From the NCBI GenBank assembly GCA_019242065.1, contig JAFAWJ010000787.1, positions 1-7,768 of the forward strand: DNA of 7,768 nt, given 5' to 3'. The position numbers and the translations under genes are program-made. This document shows, piece after piece, positions 1-5,987 of this stretch. Each line of letters begins with the position of its first letter. Positions within the stretch are counted from its first letter, which is position 1. The stretch comes from Chloroflexota bacterium (GTDB taxonomy: Bacteria > Chloroflexota > UBA6077 > CF-72). A model generated the notes under the pieces. The model worked only from the letters and a program-made list of their open reading frames with translations. It was not told the origin of the DNA and did no database searches.

Positions 1-33
1 TCCACGTCACTCGCGCGACATACGCGGTTAGCT

Positions 34-79
34 GAACACTCTGTCACTCGAACACTCTGTCTCCTCCCGAACACTCTGT
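34..79. repeat. Three direct copies of GAACACTCTGT
   Basis: Exact 11-bp copies of GAACACTCTGT lie at 34-44, 50-60 and 69-79, separated by 5-nt and 8-nt spacers (start-to-start 16 and 19 bp). Copies 2 and 3 also share the preceding C. I did not find another full copy in the window on either strand. An 8-bp word GTCACTCG also occurs twice nearby (6-13 and 43-50). The arrangement could be an operator array for a gene to the left of the window, or a small tandem repeat. Nothing in the sequence identifies the binding protein, and the spacers are far too short for CRISPR. Confidence 0.85.
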
Positions 80-169
80 TTACTACTGTGCTGGCAGTCG
101 TGATGCCGCCAACCGCGGACAGCACGTAGCGCGGGGGGTCGCCGCGGGAGAGAGCGCAGCGAACGGCGG

Positions 170-208
170 CGGGGGGCGGCACGCCCCCTGACCCGGTGCG
201 TTAGCACC
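170..208. repeat. Two adjacent GC-rich hairpins
   Basis: The first hairpin has a 7-bp perfect stem, GGGGGCG (172-178) with CGCCCCC (182-188), around the 3-nt loop GCA. It can be extended by one G-T and one C-G pair to 170-190. The second is GGTGC (195-199) with GCACC (204-208) around the loop GTTA, and it shares two bases with the next palindrome. No T-run follows either hairpin on either strand, so they do not look like classical intrinsic terminators. They sit immediately left of the three perfect palindromes and appear to be part of the same structured block. Confidence 0.7.
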
Positions 209-279
209 CAGCGGTGCATGCACCGCTGGGCAAGGTGGCGCATGCGCCACCTTGAGGAGTTCGCGCATGCGCGAACTCC
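207..279. repeat. Cluster of three perfect 24-bp palindromes
   Basis: Three perfect inverted repeats without loops stand head to tail. They occupy 207-230 (half-arm CCCAGCGGTGCA), 231-254 (half-arm CAAGGTGGCGCA) and 256-279 (half-arm GGAGTTCGCGCA). All three are exactly 24 bp, all are centred on GCATGC within GYGCATGCRC, and their centres are 24 and 25 bp apart. The outer arms differ in sequence between copies, yet each copy is perfectly self-complementary. The block ends 3 nt past the stop codon of the enoyl-CoA hydratase gene (minus strand), so it would form the start of that operon's 3' UTR. It may act as a transcription end or mRNA-stabilising element, a protein-binding array, or a dispersed palindromic repeat. 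No U-tract supports plain intrinsic termination. Confidence 0.9.
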
Positions 280-282
280 GTC

Positions 283-1062
283 CTACTGACCCTTAAACTT
301 CGGCGCGCGCTTCTCGTTGAAAGCGAGGATCCCCTCGCGTCGATCCTCAGAGGCGATCGCGCGCATATAGGCTTCGTGCTCGCGCTCGAGCCCGTCCTCG
401 AACTCCTGGTCCGCCCCGTGGTCGATGGCCCACTTCGCCTGGCGCACCGCGAACGGACCGTTTTTCATGATCTCCTGCGCCAGCGCCGTAGTCCGCGGCA
501 AGAGCTCAGCCCGCGGTACGACGTGGTTCACCAGCCCTAGCCGCAAGGCCTCAGACGCCGGGATGCGTCGCGCCGTATAAATCAGCTCCTTGGCCTGGTT
601 GCGCCCGATCATGCGCGGCAGATTCTGCGTGCCGCCTCCGCCCGGAATGATGCCAAGGCTGACTTCCGTCAAGCCGAACACAGCATCATCCGAGGCGACG
701 ATAAAGTCGGCCAGCATCGCGAACTCGGTCCCGCCCCCCAGGGCGTAGCCGTGCACCGCCGCGATCATCGGCTGGGGTAAGTTTCGCATCTGCCCGAAGA
801 GCGTCCGCAGCAGGGAGCGCTGATGCGCCCAGTCGTCGGGAGTAAAGTCGCGTCGGGCTTTGAGGTCGGCCCCAGCGCAGAACGCCCGCTCGCCCGCGCC
901 GCGCAGGATCACGCTCCACACGCTGACGTCACTGGCCAGCTCCGCGCAGGCGTGTGTGAGCTCGACGGCCAGTGTGTTGTCGATGGCGTTCAAAACCTCA
1001 GGACGGTTGAGAACAATCGTGGCCAGGTGGTCGTTCCGCTCGACCAGCACCGTCGGACTCAT
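283..1062 (-). CDS. Enoyl-CoA hydratase/isomerase family protein
   Basis: A 259-residue crotonase-superfamily enzyme of normal length, expected to hydrate trans-2-enoyl-CoA esters in the cytoplasm during fatty-acid or branched-chain acid breakdown. The oxyanion-hole segments are visible: FCAGADL (61-67) and GYALGGG (105-111). Both catalytic glutamates of true hydratases are present, E113 in GGGTE and E133 in GLTEVSLG, followed by the IPGGGGTQ loop (139-146). This argues for hydratase activity rather than a dehalogenase or decarboxylase relative. The C-terminus has the usual EDRREGILAFNEKR segment. The ATG at 1062 overlaps the pncB stop by 4 nt (ATGA) and has a strong GGAGGT ribosome site within the end of pncB, so the two are co-transcribed. 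Its acyl-CoA substrate cannot be told from sequence, and its link to NAD salvage is unclear. Confidence 0.93.
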   Translation of the reverse strand: MSPTVLVERNDHLATIVLNRPEVLNAIDNTLAVELTHACAELASDVSVWSVILRGAGERAFCAGADLKARRDFTPDDWAHQRSLLRTLFGQMRNLPQPMIAAVHGYALGGGTEFAMLADFIVASDDAVFGLTEVSLGIIPGGGGTQNLPRMIGRNQAKELIYTARRIPASEALRLGLVNHVVPRAELLPRTTALAQEIMKNGPFAVRQAKWAIDHGADQEFEDGLEREHEAYMRAIASEDRREGILAFNEKRAPKFKGQ

Positions 1063-2456
1063 GCATCCACCTCCACACGCGATGCCGTCTGGTCGGCCAG
1101 GGCGCGCTCACGCATCTGGCGCAGCCCCGCGCTGAACGCAACCGGGTAGCGGCGCGGCGCAGTGAGCCGTCGGTACTCGTCCGGCAGACGCCGCAGGTTG
1201 CTTTGGGCGAACTCCCAGATTTCGCTCAGGGGCGGTAGGGAGCCCGAGACGATCTCGCCGTCGAGCACCACCGGTTTGAGCAGTCGCTCACTTCCCGCGG
1301 GCCGCGGCTCGCTCTCTAACTGAATGACATCGGATTCGAAGTTTCCCAGGCGATATACCTCCTTGATCCCTGGCCAGGTGCTCTTTTCACCAGCGATCTT
1401 CAGCTTCGGCTGACCACCGCGCTCGTCGACACAGAACACTTCCTTGTAGACGCCGCCCAATGCGGCACCCTCGATGTCGCGCTCGACCGACCCAGCGCCC
1501 ACCCCTAGACTGGTACCGACGCCGAAGGTATCGATCGGCGCCCCAGCATCCAGGAGGTCGGTAATCAGGAATTCGTCCAGGTCACCCGACGCGGCGATCC
1601 TGACTTCGCCGAGGTCGCTCCGATCCAGCACGTCGCGCACGTAGCGCGCGTCGCTGGCCAGGTCGCCACTGTCCAGGCGGACGGCCGCCAACACGTGACC
1701 GAGCCGATCGCGAGCCGAATGCGCGACGTCGACGGCGGTGTGAATCGCCACGCGCGGATCGTACGTATCCAGCAGCAGCGTGTAGCGGTTGTAGGTGCTG
1801 GCGATGGCCTCGAACGCCGCATATTCGGTATCGAACAACTGGATGAGCGCGTGCGGCACGGTCCCGGTCGACGGCAGACGGAATCGATACGCCGCGCCGA
1901 GAAATGAAGTGCTGAAGCAGCCGCCGATCCGCGACGAACGCGTGGCCACGAACGGATCCTGAGCCCGCCGCAGCGCGAACTCGGACACCGGCCGCCCGCG
2001 GGCAGCCCACACGACGCGACTGGCCTTGGTGGCGATCAGCGTCGCCAGGTTCATGGCCTGCAGCAGCCCGCTTTCAAGGAGCAGCGCTTCGGCGAAGGGA
2101 GCCGTCACGCGCAGGAGTGGCTCGTTGGGAAACGCGAGCGTGCCCTCGGGCATGGCCAGGATCTCGCCCGTGAAGCGCAGCGTCCGCAGATAGTCGAGAA
2201 ACGCCGGATCGTAGTCGCGGATCTGGGCCAGGAACGCCAGATCGTCCTCGGCGTAGGCGAAGCTCCTGACGAACTCGAGCGCCATCTCGAGGCCAGCGAC
2301 CAGCAGGTAGGTGCCGCCGAATGGTGCGCGGCGAGCGTACAGGTCGAATGTGGCCCGTGCCGACGTGCGGCCCGCGCGCCAGGCGACGTAGACGGAATCC
2401 GGGTGGTACAGGTCCGTCAGCAGGCCGGGGTGGTACGGCGTGTACGAACGGGCCAT
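1059..2456 (-). CDS. pncB: Nicotinate phosphoribosyltransferase
   Basis: A 465-residue enzyme that joins nicotinate to PRPP to form nicotinate mononucleotide, the committed step of the Preiss-Handler NAD salvage route. Family features in order: LLTDLY near the N-terminus (12-17), the APFGGTYLLVAGLE block (44-57), SEFALRRAQ (158-166), GGCFSTS (178-184), STGTVPHALI with H202 at the position of the family's phosphorylated histidine, LDSGDL (261-266) and the phosphate-binding FGVGTSLG (311-318). GGVYKEV and the PGIKEVYR segment follow. Length and motif order fit the bacterial PncB group found outside proteobacteria. The start is the ATG at 2456, just before the conserved N-terminal motif. It is the first gene of a two-gene operon with the downstream enoyl-CoA hydratase, and diverges from the A-type Fe-S carrier gene. 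Confidence 0.95.
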   Translation of the reverse strand: MARSYTPYHPGLLTDLYHPDSVYVAWRAGRTSARATFDLYARRAPFGGTYLLVAGLEMALEFVRSFAYAEDDLAFLAQIRDYDPAFLDYLRTLRFTGEILAMPEGTLAFPNEPLLRVTAPFAEALLLESGLLQAMNLATLIATKASRVVWAARGRPVSEFALRRAQDPFVATRSSRIGGCFSTSFLGAAYRFRLPSTGTVPHALIQLFDTEYAAFEAIASTYNRYTLLLDTYDPRVAIHTAVDVAHSARDRLGHVLAAVRLDSGDLASDARYVRDVLDRSDLGEVRIAASGDLDEFLITDLLDAGAPIDTFGVGTSLGVGAGSVERDIEGAALGGVYKEVFCVDERGGQPKLKIAGEKSTWPGIKEVYRLGNFESDVIQLESEPRPAGSERLLKPVVLDGEIVSGSLPPLSEIWEFAQSNLRRLPDEYRRLTAPRRYPVAFSAGLRQMRERALADQTASRVEVDA

Positions 2457-2472
2457 GCAGATCTTGCCTCAG

Positions 2473-2478
2473 ATCATA
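2473..2478 (-). promoter_or_regulatory. Candidate -10 box for pncB (TATGAT)
   Basis: On the minus strand the sequence reads TATGAT (5 of 6 matches to TATAAT), ending about 16 nt before the pncB ATG. I see no good -35 box at 17 nt, so this is only suggestive. If used, the leader would be very short, with GAGG about 10 nt upstream of the ATG as the weak ribosome site. Confidence 0.35.
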
Positions 2479-2506
2479 AGACCTTCGGCCTGGAATACCG
2501 GCTGCG

Positions 2507-2512
2507 TATACT
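2507..2512 (+). promoter_or_regulatory. Candidate -10 box for the A-type carrier (TATACT)
   Basis: TATACT (5 of 6 matches to TATAAT) ends 16 nt before the ATG at 2529. The hexamer 17 nt upstream, TTCGGC (2484-2489), is a poor -35 match. Transcription starting about 7 nt downstream would leave a leader of roughly 10 nt carrying only AAGG (2519-2522) as a ribosome site. I infer a near-leaderless transcript. Together with the opposite TATGAT it makes the 72-bp gap a compact divergent promoter region. Confidence 0.4.
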
Positions 2513-2528
2513 TGGTTCAAGGTTGCGA

Positions 2529-2891
2529 ATGAGTACTTTGAGCCTGACCAACGAAGCGGTGGTGCGCCTGCGCTCGGTTCTCGAGAGTCAGCAGGTGCCT
2601 GAGGGCGCGCTGCGCGTATTTGTCTCGCCTGGCGGGTGTTCGGGCTTTTCGTACGGCATGTCGCTGGAGGCCGAGCCCGCCGACGACGACGAAGTTGTCG
2701 AGCAAGCGGGCGTGAAGGTCGTGGTGGACCCGTTCTCGCTGCAGTACCTGAGCGGCGCGCAGATTGACTTCATCGACTCGCTGATGGGCGGCGGCTTCAC
2801 GGTCGTCAACCCGAACGCCGTCAAGAGCTGCGCCTGCGGCCAGAGCTTCGACACCCCCCAGGGCGGCGGCGCCGCCCAACCCTGCCACTAA
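2529..2891 (+). CDS. A-type iron-sulfur carrier (HesB/IscA/ErpA family)
   Basis: A 120-residue protein of the HesB/IscA family, which accepts assembled Fe-S clusters (or iron) and passes them to apo-enzymes in the cytoplasm. The three conserved cysteine ligands are all present: C37 in SPGGCSGFSY and C101/C103 in SCACGQSF. The ATG at 2529 was chosen because the family begins with a short stretch like STLSLTNEAV. The open frame runs 42 codons further upstream, but that extension overlaps the pncB start and has no family resemblance. Beyond the CxCG motif there is a 13-residue tail, rich in Gly/Ala, ending in Cys-His (C119-H120), so a fourth cysteine is available. It stands alone on the plus strand, and two other Fe-S assembly genes lie about 4-5 kb away in the window. 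Whether it is functionally ErpA-, SufA- or IscA-like cannot be decided from sequence. Confidence 0.93.
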   Translation: MSTLSLTNEAVVRLRSVLESQQVPEGALRVFVSPGGCSGFSYGMSLEAEPADDDEVVEQAGVKVVVDPFSLQYLSGAQIDFIDSLMGGGFTVVNPNAVKSCACGQSFDTPQGGGAAQPCH

Positions 2892-2902
2892 GGACCTGAG
2901 GG

Positions 2903-3703
2903 CTACTTCAGCGGCGCGCCGATCACCCTGGGTGTGGTCGGCCACGCCGAGCCGTCGCCTGGCTCGTCCGTCAGACCGATCGAGTCAAAGCTCTGCACGT
3001 CCGCTGGCACCTGGATCATCGTGTACCCATTCCCTGAATGATCTGGCCACAGCATGCCCGCGCTCACGCGGTCATTGCCCCGCACGAACCAGATCTGATA
3101 CGCGTGCCCCTGCTCCACTGGCGGCAGATCGTGGCACATCAGCATGCCCGTACCCGTATTCGGATCCATGAACACGTAACCGCTGGACGCCGGCGTCGAA
3201 GGCACCGGCTGCAGCGAGGTGACCGCCAGCTTGTCCGACGCCAGCACGCTCACCAGCCGATCGATGCGCGCCGCGCGCTCGCTCGCGGCCACCGACTGCG
3301 TGCGCAGATCGCTGATCTGGACCTGCAGTAGCGCCACCCATGCCAGCGAGGCAACCGCCACGACGAGCGACGCCGCGGCCACCAGCCACGCTGCCGACAG
3401 TCTCGGTCGGCGTGCGAAACCGCGCGGCAGGATGCGGCGTGCCACAGCCAGCGGCCGCGGTTCGCGTCGCACGGCTTCAAAGACCCGCTCGCGCAGCGCG
3501 GGCGGCGGATCGACCTGTGGCACCAGCGTGCCGAGGCCCGCGGCGGCGACGCGCAGCTCGTTGAACCAGTCGCGACACGCCGGGCAGGCCTCGGCGTGTT
3601 CCTCGAGGAGTCGGACCTCTTCCGCGTCCGCGGCGTCGAGCGCTACGCCCGCGGCCAGGTCGAGGAACTCGTCGCACGACAGCGACGTGTAGCCGGCCGT
3701 CAT
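2903..3703 (-). CDS. RskA-like membrane anti-sigma factor with zinc-finger domain
   Basis: Expected to hold the ECF sigma factor encoded just upstream inactive at the membrane. Numbered from the ATG at 3703, the 266-residue protein has an N-terminal anti-sigma domain with a ZAS-type zinc motif, H36-x3-C40-x2-C43 (HAEACPAC), and a possible fourth ligand C10. A basic linker follows, then one transmembrane helix (about 103-127), a short helical stretch (128-155) and a C-terminal RskA domain (about 165-266). That domain contains YQIWFVRG and a GLTDEPGDGSAWPT segment resembling the family's TxEPxGG signature. The ATG overlaps the sigma-factor stop by 4 nt (ATGA). A GTG at 3715 would add only four residues and is less likely. 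The stop is 11 nt from the stop of the convergent Fe-S carrier gene, so the transcripts probably overlap. The signal sensed is unknown. Confidence 0.92.
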   Translation of the reverse strand: MTAGYTSLSCDEFLDLAAGVALDAADAEEVRLLEEHAEACPACRDWFNELRVAAAGLGTLVPQVDPPPALRERVFEAVRREPRPLAVARRILPRGFARRPRLSAAWLVAAASLVVAVASLAWVALLQVQISDLRTQSVAASERAARIDRLVSVLASDKLAVTSLQPVPSTPASSGYVFMDPNTGTGMLMCHDLPPVEQGHAYQIWFVRGNDRVSAGMLWPDHSGNGYTMIQVPADVQSFDSIGLTDEPGDGSAWPTTPRVIGAPLK

Positions 3704-4416
3704 CGCTCGCCCCACAGGACCGACAGCTCAGGCACCTTGCGTAGTTGCTGCAGGCCCAGGCGCATGCGCGTCTTGATCGTGCCCAGCGGCACCGACAGCA
3801 GATTGGCGACCTCGAGCTGGGTTAAGCCACGGTAATAGGCCAGCTCCAGTGGCACGCGTTGTTCGGGTGGCAGTCCGGCCAGTGCGCGCCCGATGGCATC
3901 GCGTTGATCGAAGCCGCCGGCGCCCAGCTGCGGGTCGCCATCCGCCGAGGCCAGGCCCAGGTTGTCGAGCGCGGCGGCGGTGCCGTCGCCGTTGGTCGTC
4001 GCGCGGTGGCGCTGCTCCAGCTGCCGCCGACGCAGCATGTCGACGGCATGATGGTGGGCGATGCCGAGCAGCCACGGCAGCAATCGGCCGCGGCTCGGCT
4101 GGTACAGCTGGGGCTGTCGCCACAGCTTGAGAAAGGTTTCCTGCACGACTTCTTCGGCGGCGGTCGAATCGCCGAGCAGTCGCACCGACAGGGAGTACAC
4201 GCCGCGGCTGTGGCGCTCGTAGATCTGTTCGAGCGCGCGAGCGTCGCCGCGGACGACCGACTCGATCAGGACGGACTCGTCAGCGCGCGCCGGGTCGAAG
4301 CCCGACCGCGCAGAAGCCTTCGGCCCACTGCCTCCAAAGGTGAGCCCGAGTTCCACGGTCTGGCCAGTATAGCCCCGAGTCAATGGTCCAGAAATCGCCA
4401 GAGTCAGTCCCGTCAC
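3700..4416 (-). CDS. ECF-type RNA polymerase sigma factor (SigK-like)
   Basis: A 238-residue alternative sigma factor that would direct RNA polymerase to a stress or envelope regulon. Region 2 spans about 62-132 and includes the core-binding stretch AAEEVVQETFLKLWR (86-100) and PWLLGIAHHHAVDMLRRR (114-131). A variable linker (132-170) follows. Region 4 (172-226) has LPPEQRVPLELAYYRGLTQLEVA and the helix-turn-helix SVPLGTIKTRMRLGLQQLR. About 50 residues precede region 2, longer than in most ECF factors. The start is GTG, supported by a near-ideal GGGAGGT site 9 nt upstream, although the extension itself has no recognisable motif. It is translationally coupled to the downstream anti-sigma gene, the classical SigK/RskA arrangement. 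ECF genes often control their own promoter, but I could not find a convincing ECF-type promoter in the upstream gap. Confidence 0.95.
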   Translation of the reverse strand: MTGLTLAISGPLTRGYTGQTVELGLTFGGSGPKASARSGFDPARADESVLIESVVRGDARALEQIYERHSRGVYSLSVRLLGDSTAAEEVVQETFLKLWRQPQLYQPSRGRLLPWLLGIAHHHAVDMLRRRQLEQRHRATTNGDGTAAALDNLGLASADGDPQLGAGGFDQRDAIGRALAGLPPEQRVPLELAYYRGLTQLEVANLLSVPLGTIKTRMRLGLQQLRKVPELSVLWGER

Positions 4417-4562
4417 CTCAGGCGACCTCCCTCATAACAAGGTACGCACAAGCCGAGCTGTCAGATTCAAAGTCGCGCGCAGCGATCGCCCGTGCTCCCT
4501 TCGTAATGCCCCGCCTCGCCGTCGAAACGTGCTTGTGATGCCCGCTTGCCTAGGCTGGACAG
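4417..4562. promoter_or_regulatory. Divergent control region between sigma factor and LysM hydrolase
   Basis: This 146-bp gap must contain the start signals for both neighbours. The only clear element is the minus-strand Shine-Dalgarno sequence GGGAGGT at 4425-4431, which fixes the GTG start of the sigma gene. I see no well-spaced -35/-10 pair on either strand and no strong inverted repeat. The plus-strand gene has only a weak ribosome site (AGG in TAGGCTGGACAG) before its ATG. Confidence 0.55.
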
Positions 4563-5894
4563 ATGTCGAGGCGAACACGTCCACGCCGCGGTGTCCGGCA
4601 GGCGCGGCCCTCTGTCTGGGTGCGCGCTCGCCTCTTCCTGCCGCTGCGCAGCTGGAGACTCCAGCTCGTAGGCGCCGCGGTGGGCATCCTGGTCGCCATC
4701 CTGTCGGCGCAGTCCCTCGCGTCAGCGCGCGAAGGCGCCACCACCTACCAGGTTCAGCCAGGCGATACGCTGTCGACGATCGCCATCATCACGGGCATAC
4801 CCGTCGACAAGCTCGTCAGCCTGAACTCGATCCAGAACCCGAACATGATCATCGCCGGACAGACGCTGTCCGTCACCCCCGGCGCCACCCCACAACCCAG
4901 CACATCCGCCGCCGCGCCATCGGCCACGCCAGCCGCCTCGAGCGCCACGGCCAGCACCCAGCAGTACACCGTCAAACCCGGGGACACCCTGTGGGCCATC
5001 TCCCAGGCCAACGGTGTCTCCGTCAACGACCTGCTGCAAGTCAATACCCTGGCCAACGCCGATCAGCTCAGTGTCGGCCAGGTTTTGCAGCTTCCGGTGA
5101 CCGCGGCCCCGATTCAGCGGTCGGCCACGGTCGGCAGCTCAAAGCCAGCTTCCGGCACGCCGACTGCGACCCAGACCGGCGCGCTGCTGCAAAAGGTGAT
5201 CTCCCAGGCGCAAAAGGTAGGTGGCACCAACGTCCACCTCGGCGTGGCGGCGACCAATCTCACGACCGGCGAGCGGATCGCCTGGCACGCCGATGACGAG
5301 TTTCCGTCCGCCAGCGTGATGAAGCTGCCCATCCTGGTCGAGCTCGAGCGTCAGGTCGCCACCGGCCAGTTGTCATGGACCGATAGCCTGCGCTCGGAAG
5401 CCAGCGCCATGATCGCCGTCTCCGACAACAACGCCGCCAACGAGATCGCCGACGCCATCCGCCCTCAGTCCGTCAACGACAGCATGACCAAGGTCGGACT
5501 GACGGGTACGCACTTCTACAACCTGTTCGACGATCCGAGCGCGCCACTCAATCCAGGTCAGAACCAGACGACAGCCGCGAACATGGCCCGCCTGCTGGAG
5601 CTCGTCTCCAACAATCAGATCGTGAATCCCCAGGTCAGCGGCGACATCCGGAGCTTGCTGGCGCAAAATACCGATCGCAGCAAGCTCGTGCGACTGCTGC
5701 CGGCCGACGCGCAGGTGGCGCACAAGAGCGGCTGGTTCGACGGCGTGGCCAACGACGTGGGCATTGTGACCGTCAGTCGCAAACCGGCAACCTGGGTGGT
5801 CGCCGTGTTCACTCAGAACATCCCTGACGCCGAGACGGGCAATCAGATGATCGCCGCGGTATCGAAGACACTCTACGACGCCTGGGCATCGTAA
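4563..5894 (+). CDS. Membrane-anchored double-LysM protein with class-A-beta-lactamase-like serine hydrolase domain
   Basis: A 443-residue envelope protein. An Arg-rich N-terminus (1-33) is followed by one hydrophobic helix (about 34-54) acting as signal anchor. LysM domain 1 (about 61-105, starting YQVQPGDTL) and LysM domain 2 (about 134-179, starting YTVKPGDTLWAIS) bind peptidoglycan and are joined by a Ser/Ala/Thr/Pro-rich linker. The C-terminal domain (about 207-443) has the penicillin-recognising triad: S251-V-M-K254, S287-D-N289 and K388-S-G390. The omega-loop segment reads SAPLN (326-330). If LN aligns with Leu169-Asn170 of TEM-type enzymes, the deacylating Glu166 is replaced by Ser326. 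A wall-localised DD-peptidase-like hydrolase or slow penicillin binder is therefore likelier than an efficient beta-lactamase. It lies divergent to an ECF sigma/anti-sigma pair and may be its target. The ATG at 4563 is the first in frame, with a weak ribosome site. Confidence 0.92.
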   Translation: MSRRTRPRRGVRQARPSVWVRARLFLPLRSWRLQLVGAAVGILVAILSAQSLASAREGATTYQVQPGDTLSTIAIITGIPVDKLVSLNSIQNPNMIIAGQTLSVTPGATPQPSTSAAAPSATPAASSATASTQQYTVKPGDTLWAISQANGVSVNDLLQVNTLANADQLSVGQVLQLPVTAAPIQRSATVGSSKPASGTPTATQTGALLQKVISQAQKVGGTNVHLGVAATNLTTGERIAWHADDEFPSASVMKLPILVELERQVATGQLSWTDSLRSEASAMIAVSDNNAANEIADAIRPQSVNDSMTKVGLTGTHFYNLFDDPSAPLNPGQNQTTAANMARLLELVSNNQIVNPQVSGDIRSLLAQNTDRSKLVRLLPADAQVAHKSGWFDGVANDVGIVTVSRKPATWVVAVFTQNIPDAETGNQMIAAVSKTLYDAWAS

Positions 5895-5900
5895 AACGTA

Positions 5901-5917
5901 GTTCCCCTGAGGGGACC
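5901..5917. terminator. Possible terminator hairpin after the LysM gene
   Basis: TCCCC (5903-5907) and GGGGA (5911-5915) form a 5-bp stem around the loop TGA, starting 8 nt after the plus-strand stop codon. No T-run follows on the plus strand. On the minus strand a TTTT occurs about 10 nt beyond the stem. This is weak as an intrinsic terminator, but it is well placed between two convergent genes. Confidence 0.3.
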
Positions 5918-5949
5918 CATGTCGTCGTCCGCTGCGTGGGTACGTACGT

Positions 5950-5982
5950 GGCTCACCAGAGCGTCCGATTGCTACGTGAGCC
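5950..5982. terminator. Possible stem-loop at the end of the EVE-domain gene
   Basis: GGCTCAC (5950-5956) and GTGAGCC (5976-5982) are perfect 7-bp inverted repeats separated by a 19-nt loop, 5 nt beyond the stop of the minus-strand EVE gene. The loop is long and no T-run follows, so a role in ending the suf-linked transcript is only suggested by position. Confidence 0.3.
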
Positions 5983-5987
5983 CGCGA

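Noticed and set aside
34..79. CRISPR array
   Set aside because: Repeats are 11 bp with 5- and 8-bp spacers, far below CRISPR dimensions, and no cas genes are present.
28..268. Two overlapping minus-strand open frames of 61-71 codons
   Set aside because: They run straight through the palindromes and hairpins, their products are Arg/Pro/Ala-rich with no family resemblance, and the high GC content alone keeps frames open. No ribosome site supports them.
207..279. Simple rho-independent terminator of the pncB operon
   Set aside because: Three loop-free palindromes without any T-run in the direction of transcription do not fit the usual form. A role at the transcript end remains possible, but the plain terminator call was not made.
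1582..2010. 142-codon open frame inside pncB
   Set aside because: Same-strand shadow frame in a high-GC gene, and the pncB frame has all the conserved motifs.
2403..2528. 42-codon N-terminal extension of the Fe-S carrier
   Set aside because: It overlaps the pncB start and the promoter region and does not resemble the family. The ATG at 2529 begins where homologues begin.
3859..4437. 192-codon plus-strand open frame antisense to the sigma factor
   Set aside because: The opposite frame encodes clear sigma regions 2 and 4. This product has no recognisable features and reflects GC-driven open frames.
4529..5296. 255-codon plus-strand open frame overlapping the LysM gene
   Set aside because: It is a shifted frame of a well-supported gene, with an Arg/Pro/His-rich product and no domain.
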